In this document: positions 1-6,098 of the stretch, piece after piece
Position numbering within the stretch: position 1 is the first letter of the stretch
Layout: every line of letters starts with the position of its first letter
From: Actinomycetota bacterium
GTDB taxonomy: Bacteria > Actinomycetota > Rubrobacteria > Rubrobacterales > Rubrobacteraceae
DNA length: 7,456 bases
Direction of reading: 5' to 3'
Assembly (NCBI GenBank): GCA_020200675.1
Contig: JAIVIG010000358.1
Location: 1 to 7,456 of the forward strand
Notes under the pieces: model-generated
Seen by the model: the letters and a program-made list of their open reading frames with translations, nothing else
Databases searched by the model: none
Told to the model about the DNA's origin: nothing
Program-made: the position numbers and the translations under genes

Positions 1-109
1 GCCGGTAGCCTTCCAGTCGCTCCTTTAGCCCGTCGAACTGGGACCAGTACGCCTCCAACCCTATTCCGAACACGCCCACCTTCGCCGTCGAGCTTTCTTT
101 CGAGTCCAC
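1..109 (-). CDS. L-fucose/L-arabinose isomerase-like protein, N-terminal fragment (cut by window edge)
   Basis: Only the first 36 codons are present; the rest lies beyond the left edge. The translation begins MDSKESSTAKVGVFGIG and continues LEAYWSQFDGLKERLEGYR. The KVGxFGIGLxxYWxQFxGLKERLxGY pattern is what I associate with the N-terminal Rossmann-like domain of the L-fucose/L-arabinose isomerase family, which interconverts aldoses and ketoses in the cytoplasm using a divalent metal. The GTG start at 109 is chosen because GAGGAG lies 9 bases upstream (119-124), overlapping the end of the aldolase gene. No in-frame ATG is available, because the aldolase stop TAA (116-118) is in the same frame three codons upstream. 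It is the last gene of the operon visible here. The metal-binding residues lie outside the window, so the substrate (fucose, arabinose or another sugar) cannot be told, and a non-isomerase member of the family is possible. Confidence 0.7.
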   Translation of the reverse strand, partial: MDSKESSTAKVGVFGIGLEAYWSQFDGLKERLEGYR

Positions 110-115
110 CAGGAG

Positions 116-787
116 TTACTCCTCGCCGCCCGTAGATCTGGTCGCGGACCTGACGTAAGAGGACACTTTGGGCGCGACTTCCGCCGCCTGTTCGGGAGTT
201 AGGAGCAAAGGTTCCCCGGCCAGCCTGGCGCGGTAGTAGATCATGGCCATCTCCTCCAGCCTCTCCGTCCTCGAATACGCTTCGCTTAAAGTCTCTCCGA
301 CGGTAATGGTGCCGTGGTTCTGGAGCAGGCAGGCATAGTGGGAGTCCCCGAGCGCCTCGCTGGCGCGGCGGGCGAGTTCCTCGGTGTTCGGGGTCTCGTA
401 GGGCGCGACCGGCACCCGTCCTTCGTCCGAGAGGGCGAGGACGAGGTAGTGCACCGCGGGTATCTCCCAGCCCAAGCAGGCCAGGGTGGTCGAGAAGGGG
501 GAATGGGTGTGGACTATCGCGCCCACACCAGTCCTGGAACGGTAGATTCCGACGTGCATCGGGGTCTCGGACGAGGGAGAAAGGGAGCCTTCGAGGACCT
601 CGCCCTCCATGTTTACGAGCACCACGTCTTCGGGTTTCATCTCCTCATAGTCGAGAGCGCTCGGGGTGACTAGCACGTCTCCCTCGGGGGTCCGGATGCT
701 GATGTTGCCCGAGGTCCCGACGACTAGCTCCGAAGCGCCCATACGGCGGGAAATCCTGACTACCTCTTCGCGCAAATCCTGGGTCAT
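116..787 (-). CDS. Class II aldolase, L-fuculose-1-phosphate / L-rhamnulose-1-phosphate aldolase type
   Basis: This 223-residue protein belongs to the AraD/FucA class II aldolase family, zinc-dependent cytoplasmic enzymes that cleave a ketose-1-phosphate into dihydroxyacetone phosphate and L-lactaldehyde. Seen in the sequence: the phosphate-binding motif GTSGNIS (24-30), the SPSSE stretch ending in the expected catalytic Glu74, the zinc pair HTH (His93, His95), and the third zinc ligand in LLQNHGT (His158). These positions nearly coincide with those known for E. coli FucA (Glu73, His92, His94, His155). The length also fits FucA (about 215) better than E. coli RhaD (about 274). The ATG start has GGAGG 5 bases upstream. 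Because rhaB and rhaI lie just upstream in the operon, the in vivo substrate is probably L-rhamnulose-1-phosphate, perhaps also L-fuculose-1-phosphate; this is inference. A ribulose-phosphate epimerase of the same fold is less likely. The next gene starts 6 bases downstream, suggesting translational coupling. Confidence 0.9.
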   Translation of the reverse strand: MTQDLREEVVRISRRMGASELVVGTSGNISIRTPEGDVLVTPSALDYEEMKPEDVVLVNMEGEVLEGSLSPSSETPMHVGIYRSRTGVGAIVHTHSPFSTTLACLGWEIPAVHYLVLALSDEGRVPVAPYETPNTEELARRASEALGDSHYACLLQNHGTITVGETLSEAYSRTERLEEMAMIYYRARLAGEPLLLTPEQAAEVAPKVSSYVRSATRSTGGEE

Positions 788-808
788 TTAGTCCTCCCTT
801 CGGTCGGA

Positions 809-985
809 AGCTGTCAGCCGTCAGCTTTCAGCTTTCAGCTTCTTTCGGCTTGGGCCGAAGCACGGCCTCTCTCACGCACCCACTCCCGCCCGGAGACTCG
901 GAAGCACCGCTAAACCGCCTCCGCTCCGTGTTCGGAGCGGCGCCCCGCGCCCTACCGGGCTGCTGACGGCTGACGGCTGACAGCT
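809..985. repeat. Inverted-repeat element built from 7-base units, between rhaI and the aldolase
   Basis: The 209-base gap between rhaI and the aldolase holds a structured element. A perfect 17-base inverted repeat is seen: 809-825 (AGCTGTCAGCCGTCAGC) and 969-985 (its reverse complement). Each arm extends into tandem heptamers: on the left four units TCAGCCG/TCAGCTT (814-841), on the right CTGACGG, CTGACGG, CTGACAG (963-983). Inside are two small hairpins: TTCGGC/GCCGAA (844-859) and a perfect 8-base stem at 921-940. There is no coding frame with recognisable content and no transposase. Short heptamer-based palindromic repeats of this look are dispersed in several bacterial genomes, so a non-autonomous repeat or mRNA-stabilising structure within the operon is the best reading. 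Whether it is multi-copy cannot be judged from one window. Confidence 0.65.
921..940. other. Perfect GC-rich hairpin inside the repeat element
   Basis: CCGCTCCG (921-928) and CGGAGCGG (933-940) form a perfect 8-base stem with a 4-base loop. On the transcribed minus strand no T-run follows, so it does not look like an intrinsic terminator. In the operon mRNA it could slow 3' exonucleases or reduce the expression of the downstream aldolase and isomerase relative to rhaB and rhaI. Confidence 0.5.
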
Positions 986-996
986 AATAGCTATTA

Positions 997-2211
997 CTAA
1001 CCCCATCCGGCTCCGGCGCCTTCTTTGCGCTCCTCTGTTACCTTCTCCATGTACCCGCTCTCGCGGAACGTGGCTACCGGGTCCGGGGAAACTCCCAGGT
1101 CTTCGCGAACCTTCGCGCACAGGGGACGCACGTCTGTCTGGTAGGCGTCCAAAACAATTCGATGGGCACCGAGGACGTCGCCCGAGCGGCGCGCGGTTCG
1201 TAGCGCTTCCCGGTCTACCAGGAGGGCTTTGGCGTAGGCCTCTTGCAGGTTGGTGAGGCTGAGGATCATGGCCTCTATCTTCGGCTCGATGTTGTGAGTT
1301 TGGTCGATCATGTACGCGATCTCCTGCGCAGTGTCCTCGGCGGCGACTAGCTCCACGTAGATCAGGAACAGCTCGAACGGGTTGATCGAGGCGACTATGA
1401 GGTCATCGTCCCCGTACTTGCGGTTGTTGAAGTGGAAACCCCCGAGCCTCCCCTCGTCCATGAGAAGCGCCACGACGTACTCTATGTTCGCCTCCTTGGC
1501 GTGGTGCCCGAGGTCCACCAGAACCTGTGCCCTGTCTCCGAGCTTCTGACAGGCGGTGAGAGAAGCTCCCCAATCGGCGAGGTCCGTGTGGTAGAAGGAA
1601 GGTTCGTAGGGCTTGTACTCCAGCAGCATCCGCATACCCTCGGGCATAGCCGCGTAGACCTCGTCCAGGCACGCGAGCATCCTGCGCCGGCGCTCCACGA
1701 AGGAGTCCTGCCCCGGATAATTCGTGCCGTCGGCGAACCACAGTGAGAGCACGTCCGAGCCGACCTCCCCTGCTATCCCGACGCACTCTAAGATGTGGTC
1801 CGTCGCTTTGCGTCGGACCTCTTCGTCCGGATGACACACGCTCCCGAGCCTGTACTCCTGCTCCTGAAAGAGGTTTGGGTTTATGGCTCCTACGCGCATC
1901 CCCAGAGACTCGGCGTGGCCTTTGAGCTCCGAGTAGTCGTCAACTTTGTCCCAGGGGATATGGATGGCCACCAAGGGGCATATGCCGGTGTGACGGTGTA
2001 CCTCGGCCGCGTCCGCTATCTTCTCGAAGGGATCGCGGGGCACGCCCGGCTGCGGAAAGACGGCGAAGCGCGTGCCGGTGTCGCCGTAGCCCCAGGAAGG
2101 GGTCTCTACCCTCTGCGCCCGCAGGCGCTCTTCGACTCCCTCCAGATCCACCCCTCGGGCCGTGAGAGATTCGGCCAGAGCGTCGTACGCCCGTTCGGTC
2201 GCGCTCTCCAA
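997..2211 (-). CDS. rhaI: L-rhamnose isomerase (RhaI type)
   Basis: The product (404 residues from the chosen start) is a TIM-barrel, metal-dependent L-rhamnose isomerase of the RhaI type found in Gram-positives, Pseudomonas and rhizobia, distinct from E. coli RhaA. It converts L-rhamnose to L-rhamnulose in the cytoplasm. Seen: metal-site motifs LLEYKPYEP (Glu198), LVDLGHH (Asp233, His236), GFHFNNRKYGDDD (His260, Asp268-270) and IDQTHN (Asp303). The spacing Glu-35-Asp-27-His equals that I recall for the P. stutzeri enzyme (Glu219, Asp254, His281). The start is TTG at 2211, 2 bases after the rhaB stop, with a strong AAGGAGG at 2218-2224. A longer frame reaches GTG at 2289, but those 26 residues lie inside rhaB and look unrelated. 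Tight spacing implies translational coupling with rhaB. The gene ends at TAG (997-999), followed by the perfect palindrome TAATAGCTATTA (985-996). Confidence 0.93.
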   Translation of the reverse strand: MESATERAYDALAESLTARGVDLEGVEERLRAQRVETPSWGYGDTGTRFAVFPQPGVPRDPFEKIADAAEVHRHTGICPLVAIHIPWDKVDDYSELKGHAESLGMRVGAINPNLFQEQEYRLGSVCHPDEEVRRKATDHILECVGIAGEVGSDVLSLWFADGTNYPGQDSFVERRRRMLACLDEVYAAMPEGMRMLLEYKPYEPSFYHTDLADWGASLTACQKLGDRAQVLVDLGHHAKEANIEYVVALLMDEGRLGGFHFNNRKYGDDDLIVASINPFELFLIYVELVAAEDTAQEIAYMIDQTHNIEPKIEAMILSLTNLQEAYAKALLVDREALRTARRSGDVLGAHRIVLDAYQTDVRPLCAKVREDLGVSPDPVATFRESGYMEKVTEERKEGAGAGWG

Positions 2212-2213
2212 AG

Positions 2214-3722
2214 CTATCCTCCTTCCAGGCTGTCTATTTCGGGGGAGGCGTCCATGACGCCCGAGAACCTCTCCCGGAGCTTGTCCCAATCGTCTTCGTC
2301 GCCTTCGGGCTCGTAGCGGCTCAACTCGGTAGAGCGGCGCACGACGGCCCGGATCTCCTCTAGCGACCCGACGTGGCCCCGCGAGTAAGCCTGGACCATC
2401 ACGTTCCCAAGAGCGGTAGCCTCGACCGGACCGGCCAGGACCGGGAGCCGCGCCGCGTCAGCGGTAAGCTGGCAGAGGAGAGAGCTCTGGGATCCACCAC
2501 CGACCACGTGCACGACCCCGACGGGTTGCCCGGTCAACTCCCCGGCCTGCTCTATGACCCACCGGTACTTGAGAGCCAGGCTCTCGAAGACGCAGCGCGC
2601 GACCGCCCCCGGCTCTTCCGGCGGCTCCTGACCGGTCGCCTTACAGAAGCGCCGGATGCGCGAGGGCATGTCCCCCGGAGACAAAAACTCGTGATGATCC
2701 GGGTCCACGAGCGGCCCAAAGGCCGGCGCATCCTCCGCGAGCTGAGTCAGCTCTTCGTAGGAGTAGTCCTGGCCTTCCCCGGCCCAGATCCTCTGGCACT
2801 CCTGCAGGAGCCAGAGCCCCATGACGTTCTTCAAGAAGCGCGTCCTGCCCCCGAAGCCTCCCTCGTTGGTGAAGTTGGCTTCCATCGCTTCTGGCGTCAC
2901 GACCGGCTGGGGCGTCTCCACACCTACCAGGGACCAGGTGCCGCTGGAGATGTACGCGAAGTCGTCACCTTCCGCGGGAACCGCGACGACGGCGGAGGCG
3001 GTGTCGTGGGAGGCGACCGCTATGACGGGGAGTTGCTCGTCGAGACCCACTTCCTCGGCTACCTCCGGCAGCAGGGGCCCGAGCTTCGTGGCGGGCGGGA
3101 CTATCTTCGGGAAGATGCGGTCGGGGAGCGACGTCTTTTGCAGGAGGTCTTCGGCCCAACCTTGGGCTTCGAGGTCGTAGAGCTGGGTGGTGGTGGCGTT
3201 GGTGAACTCGCAGGTCTTCTCTCCGGTGAGCCAGTAGTTCATGAGGTCGGGAATGAGGAGCAGGGTATCCGCAACCTCCCATAGCGGGGAGTCTTCCAGG
3301 GCGAGGAGCTGGTAGAGCGTGTTTATCCGCATGAACTGTATACCGGTCGTCTCGTAAATCTCCTCCTTCGGCGCCTGCTCCAAGGCTCTCTCTATCATCC
3401 CCTCCGTGCGGGGGTCGCGGTGGTGGTAGGGGTTGGAGACGAGAACGCCCTCCCGATCCAGAAGCGCGAAGTCCACGCCCCAGGAATCTATCCCCACGCT
3501 CTCGAGCTGTTCTGTTTTCCGGGCGGCTTTCGACAGACTTCTGTACACGCATCCCATCAACCTCAGAGCGTCCCAGTGCAGCCCGTCCGTTACCCTCACG
3601 GGCACGTTCGGGAAGCGGTGGACCTCCTCCAGGGTGACGCGTTCGCCGTCGAAGCGCCCCAGGAGTGCCCGCCCGCTCTCCGCCCCGAGATCTATGGCCA
3701 GGAACGTAGCTTCTTCGGTCAT
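2214..3722 (-). CDS. rhaB: L-rhamnulokinase (FGGY carbohydrate kinase)
   Basis: The 502-residue product is an FGGY-family kinase that phosphorylates L-rhamnulose to L-rhamnulose-1-phosphate with ATP, the second step of rhamnose breakdown. Length is close to E. coli RhaB (489). Seen: N-terminal actin-fold phosphate loop with AIDLGAESGR (9-18), the substrate-side GIDSWGVDFALLD (77-89), the HRDPRT motif (101-106), the ISSGTWSLVG nucleotide-domain motif (258-267), Asp240 in ASHDTASAV as the likely catalytic base (Asp237 in E. coli), and the C-terminal FGGY signature VVGGGSQSSLLCQLTADA (406-423). The AESGR and ASHDT motifs are typical of rhamnulokinases rather than xylulo- or glycerol kinases. The ATG has GAGGAG 9 bases upstream. 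It lies 37 bases after the transporter stop and ends 2 bases before rhaI. Acceptance of L-fuculose as a second substrate is possible but not visible from sequence. Confidence 0.95.
   Translation of the reverse strand: MTEEATFLAIDLGAESGRALLGRFDGERVTLEEVHRFPNVPVRVTDGLHWDALRLMGCVYRSLSKAARKTEQLESVGIDSWGVDFALLDREGVLVSNPYHHRDPRTEGMIERALEQAPKEEIYETTGIQFMRINTLYQLLALEDSPLWEVADTLLLIPDLMNYWLTGEKTCEFTNATTTQLYDLEAQGWAEDLLQKTSLPDRIFPKIVPPATKLGPLLPEVAEEVGLDEQLPVIAVASHDTASAVVAVPAEGDDFAYISSGTWSLVGVETPQPVVTPEAMEANFTNEGGFGGRTRFLKNVMGLWLLQECQRIWAGEGQDYSYEELTQLAEDAPAFGPLVDPDHHEFLSPGDMPSRIRRFCKATGQEPPEEPGAVARCVFESLALKYRWVIEQAGELTGQPVGVVHVVGGGSQSSLLCQLTADAARLPVLAGPVEATALGNVMVQAYSRGHVGSLEEIRAVVRRSTELSRYEPEGDEDDWDKLRERFSGVMDASPEIDSLEGG
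2218..2224 (-). promoter_or_regulatory. Ribosome binding site fixing the TTG start of rhaI
   Basis: AAGGAGG on the minus strand lies in the last sense codons of rhaB and ends 6 bases before the TTG at 2211. It is near-complementary to the 3' end of 16S rRNA and decides for TTG against the longer GTG start at 2289. It ties rhaI translation to ribosomes finishing rhaB. Confidence 0.8.
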
Positions 3723-3759
3723 CGTTGCCCTCTCCTCGCGCTGCTAGCTCACCGAACTC

Positions 3760-5136
3760 TCAGCTTGCGGCTTCGGGGATCCTCGCGCGACCGTCGGTGC
3801 GTTCCGCTTCGATCTCCTCCAGCGACTTGCCAGCGGTGTTCGGCATGAACAGCAGGCCGACGATACCGCTGATGGAGAGGAAGATGACGAGGATCAGAGC
3901 AACCACCTCGAAGCCTGCCTCCGCGATCACCGGCACAAAGAAGCTCCAGATGCCGAGGCAAGTCCGCGCGACCGCGAACGTGAGCCCTTGCGCCGTGGTC
4001 CTTAGCATGGTCGGGAACAGCTCCTGGGACCACACCTTGTAGTGCGGCTCCCCCGCGAGAGCGGCTCCTATGCCGAAGAGGATGATGTTGGCTACGGCCG
4101 CCAGGACGTTGAAGCCAGCCGGGCCGTCCAGGGGAAAGAAGACCAAAAGGAGGAACGCGACTATCTGGCAGACGGCACCGGCGCCGAATATGAGCCGTCG
4201 ATACCGACCGTCGCCCAGCGGCATGAAGATCAGCACGACAAATACGAGCGTGGTGAAGAACCAGAGGCTTTGCAGGGCGACGTCGGCAGCCTGGCTCTCC
4301 AGCCCCATCGTGCTCAGGAAGTAGGGCAAAAAGAAACCGTACGTCCCCGCGGCCAGGTTCCAGAAGGTGTATACGACGGCGGTAAACACGATGGCCCTGA
4401 GGGTGTACCCGGTGAACAGGTTGCGCAGGTTGCGCCCGGCCAACGGGTCGCGAGGCTCGGACGCTTGCTCGTCCGAGTCGGGGGTGCTCTCCGTATCTCC
4501 AGCCCTCGATGCGGCGGTCCACACGGCGGACTCCACCATGCCTCGTCTCAAGGCCCACGTCACTATCGCGACCACGAACAGGTGGGCGAAGACTATCCGG
4601 ATGCCGAGCAGGCCGTACGGCGCAAGCACGAGCGCGATCAGCAGCGTAATGATCGGGCCCAGGCTCCAGAAGACCTGGGTGAAGCCCAGCAGCTTGCTGC
4701 GCGCCCTGCTGGGAGCAAACTCACCCACGAGCGCGAGCGAGGTGGGCACGTCGGCGCCGACGGCGACCCCTACCAGAAAGGTCCCGATAAAGAGCATCGG
4801 GGTGTTGAACGCGAAGACCATCCACAGGGTGCCGAAGGCGTAGAGGAGCAGGTCGTACTGGTAGATGCGCTTGCGACCCAGCAGGTCGCCGAGCCGGCCT
4901 CCGATCACCGCGCCCATCGCCGCCCCGACAGCGTTCGGGCCGAACGCCGCGAGCAACCCTATGGTGACGCTGCTCATGCCGAGGTACTCCTGCCACAGCG
5001 CGAGACCGGCGGCGATGGCCACGATGGAACCCGCATCGATGTACGAAGCCATGGCCGCCAAAACGGTCCATCTCCACTGCTGGCCCGTTACCCTCCCGTC
5101 GTCCGATCCGCTGTTTCCCGTACCCGCAGTAGCCAT
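3760..5136 (-). CDS. MFS sugar-porter-type transporter, probable L-rhamnose permease
   Basis: The 458-residue product is a major facilitator with about 12 predicted membrane helices and a hydrophilic central loop (about 200-240) between the two halves. Sugar-porter hallmarks are visible: motif A GGRLGDLLGRKR (79-90), the cytoplasmic EFAPSRAR motif after helix 4 (139-146), the second-half counterpart GDGRYRR (308-314), ELFPTMLRTTAQG after helix 10 (372-384), and a C-terminal PNTAGKSLEEIE (432-443) resembling the PETKGxSLEEI tail of the family. These support proton-coupled uptake of a monosaccharide or cyclitol at the inner membrane. The operon position points to L-rhamnose; it is not RhaT-like and no ABC genes are seen. 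The ATG at 5136 is the first possible start, because TAG stands two codons upstream; the ribosome site is only moderate (AGGGG about 11 bases away). Substrate is inferred from context alone. Confidence 0.88.
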   Translation of the reverse strand: MATAGTGNSGSDDGRVTGQQWRWTVLAAMASYIDAGSIVAIAAGLALWQEYLGMSSVTIGLLAAFGPNAVGAAMGAVIGGRLGDLLGRKRIYQYDLLLYAFGTLWMVFAFNTPMLFIGTFLVGVAVGADVPTSLALVGEFAPSRARSKLLGFTQVFWSLGPIITLLIALVLAPYGLLGIRIVFAHLFVVAIVTWALRRGMVESAVWTAASRAGDTESTPDSDEQASEPRDPLAGRNLRNLFTGYTLRAIVFTAVVYTFWNLAAGTYGFFLPYFLSTMGLESQAADVALQSLWFFTTLVFVVLIFMPLGDGRYRRLIFGAGAVCQIVAFLLLVFFPLDGPAGFNVLAAVANIILFGIGAALAGEPHYKVWSQELFPTMLRTTAQGLTFAVARTCLGIWSFFVPVIAEAGFEVVALILVIFLSISGIVGLLFMPNTAGKSLEEIEAERTDGRARIPEAAS

Positions 5137-5189
5137 TATCTACGGAACCCCTTTCCTCCTCGTTTCCCAACTCCGGTCTCCCCCACTCC

Positions 5190-5868
5190 CTAAACGCTCT
5201 GCACATCCACCCCCGACTCGACGAGCTTCTCCGTGTACGAACCGTGTGCGTCAGCCGTCACCACCAGACTCACGTCCGAGACGTGCGCTATGACGTTCAA
5301 CCCTGGAGTCCGTGAGGTAGCCCTCAGGCGTCACTCCTTTGACGCTGAAGAAGACCTTGTCCGTCAGGTGCGACTCAACCATGCGGACCGTGCAAGGCCC
5401 AACGAAAGACAACGTCAGCCCCCTGAACGATCCACCCATGCCGATCAACTCCGCGTTGGGCGACTCGACGGTGGTAAGCAGCTCCATGGCCGGCACCAGG
5501 TTCGTCAGGAGGGTCACTCGCTGGACGGCGGCCAGCACGCGTTGCGCCGCGTAGTACGCCGTGGTAGACGAATCTATGAATACCGTCTCGTCCTCTTCGA
5601 GAAGGCCAACAGCGGCTTGAGCCAGCCTTTTCTTGGCCCCTACCGCCTCCTCTAGCCGTTGCTGGAAAGAATCCTCCTGCTGGGTCAGACCCGGCAGAAC
5701 GGCCCCGCCGTGAGTACGCCTGATCCTGCCCTGCCGCTCCAACACCGCGAGATCCCGCCGCGCCGTCGCCGAAGAAACACCGAGCTCCTCCTCCAGCCCG
5801 GCAACCGTGATGCTCCCAAACTCCCGGATAAGTCCCGCTATTCGCTGCCGTCGCTGCTCCGGAATCAT
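5190..5868 (-). pseudogene. DeoR-family transcriptional regulator, disrupted by a frameshifting internal deletion
   Basis: The open frame from ATG 5868 gives an intact DeoR N-terminus: MIPEQRRQRI, a helix-turn-helix at about 20-43 with EELGVSSATARRDL, and RTHGGAVL. A sugar-phosphate-sensing domain follows (DSSTTAYYAAQ 99-109, GMGGSFRG 143-150, DKVFFSVKGVTPEGYLTD 170-187). After YLTD the frame runs into an unrelated 18-residue tail and stops at 5251. The missing family C-terminus is found in another frame, 5303 to TAG at 5190: GLNVIAHVSDVSLVVTADA, then HGSYTEKLVESGVDVQSV. Between the two parts the usual segment of about 30 residues, including the DxSK motif, is absent. From 5868 to 5190 there are 679 bases, about 90 fewer than a typical member of about 255 codons, and not a multiple of three. 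It heads the operon and was probably its sugar-phosphate-responsive repressor. The truncated 205-residue protein could still bind DNA but is unlikely to sense its ligand normally. A TTG at 5925 would add 19 unconserved residues and has poor ribosome-site spacing. Confidence 0.85.
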
Positions 5869-5883
5869 TGCTTGTTTTCTGCC

Positions 5884-5933
5884 GTTTCGTGATCTATTGA
5901 GCAATTTCTTTCCCAAATCGCTCAAATCCTTTC
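5884..5933 (-). promoter_or_regulatory. Candidate DeoR-type operator: repeated GAAAG boxes in the 5' leader
   Basis: Minus-strand GAAAG occurs at 5929-5933 and 5908-5912, exactly 21 bases apart (two helical turns), within a looser direct repeat GAAAGGATTTGAGC / GAAAGAAATTGCTC (10 of 14 identical). A related GAAAC follows at 5884-5888. Tandem CTTTC/GAAAG boxes are known operators for some DeoR-family repressors such as AgaR. Their place between the candidate promoter and the regulator start suits autorepression, but the assignment is inference. Confidence 0.3.
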
Positions 5934-5947
5934 ACCACCTGCTCATA

Positions 5948-5976
5948 ACGGTAACAGGAAGCACGAGCAGACGCAA
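5948..5976 (-). promoter_or_regulatory. Candidate promoter of the rhamnose operon
   Basis: On the minus strand TTGCGT (5971-5976), a 17-base spacer and TACCGT (5948-5953) fit the loose actinobacterial housekeeping pattern TTGNNN-17-TANNNT. Transcription would start near 5941, about 73 bases before the regulator ATG. The match is weak at individual bases, and chance occurrence in this GC-rich gap is possible. Confidence 0.35.
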
Positions 5977-6012
5977 GGGAGTCGGGTATCGCCGTTGGGA
6001 ATCTTCGGACTC

Positions 6013-6045
6013 GACCTGATCAGATCGGCTCGGGTAAACGGTTAC
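6013..6045. promoter_or_regulatory. Two palindromes upstream of the operon promoter (candidate operators)
   Basis: A 14-base imperfect palindrome with perfect core CTGATCAG lies at 6013-6026 (12 of 14 positions symmetric). Next to it GTAAACGGTTAC (6034-6045) is nearly symmetric around a central CG, with arms GTAAAC and GTAACC, as in many LacI-family operators. Both are 40-100 bases upstream of the candidate promoter. The word AACGGTTAC (6037-6045) recurs as AACGGTAAC at 5947-5955 over the candidate -10. No LacI gene is in the window, so a binding partner is unknown. Confidence 0.3.
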
Positions 6046-6098
6046 TCTGGGCCAGCACGTTCCGTTTGGGAGTAGGGCGAACTACTTTCTTGCTGGGG

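Noticed and set aside
809..985. CRISPR array or full insertion sequence
   Set aside because: The 7-base units are contiguous without spacers, and the 177-base element is too short to encode a transposase.
872..1120. Short open frame spanning the repeat element and the rhaI end
   Set aside because: It is out of frame with rhaI, Arg/Gly-rich, crosses the hairpins, and has no recognisable domain.
2212..2289. Longer rhaI start at GTG 2289
   Set aside because: The extra 26 residues overlap the end of rhaB and look non-conserved, while TTG 2211 has a near-perfect ribosome site.
2373..3284. Open frame on the plus strand opposite rhaB
   Set aside because: rhaB has all kinase motifs across this stretch. 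The opposite frame is Arg/Pro/Gly-rich shadow sequence.
4042..5193. Long open frame on the plus strand opposite the transporter
   Set aside because: Its translation is low-complexity and highly charged with no family resemblance, and it mirrors the codon bias of the clear membrane protein on the other strand.
5869..5925. TTG 5925 as the regulator start
   Set aside because: The 19 extra residues are not DeoR-like, and the only upstream AAGGA lies 1 base from the TTG, too close for initiation.
6071..6090. AGTAG/CTACT hairpin followed by TTTCTT, terminator-like on the plus strand
   Set aside because: The stem is only 5 bases and no plus-strand gene ends there. On the minus strand the T-run is on the wrong side.
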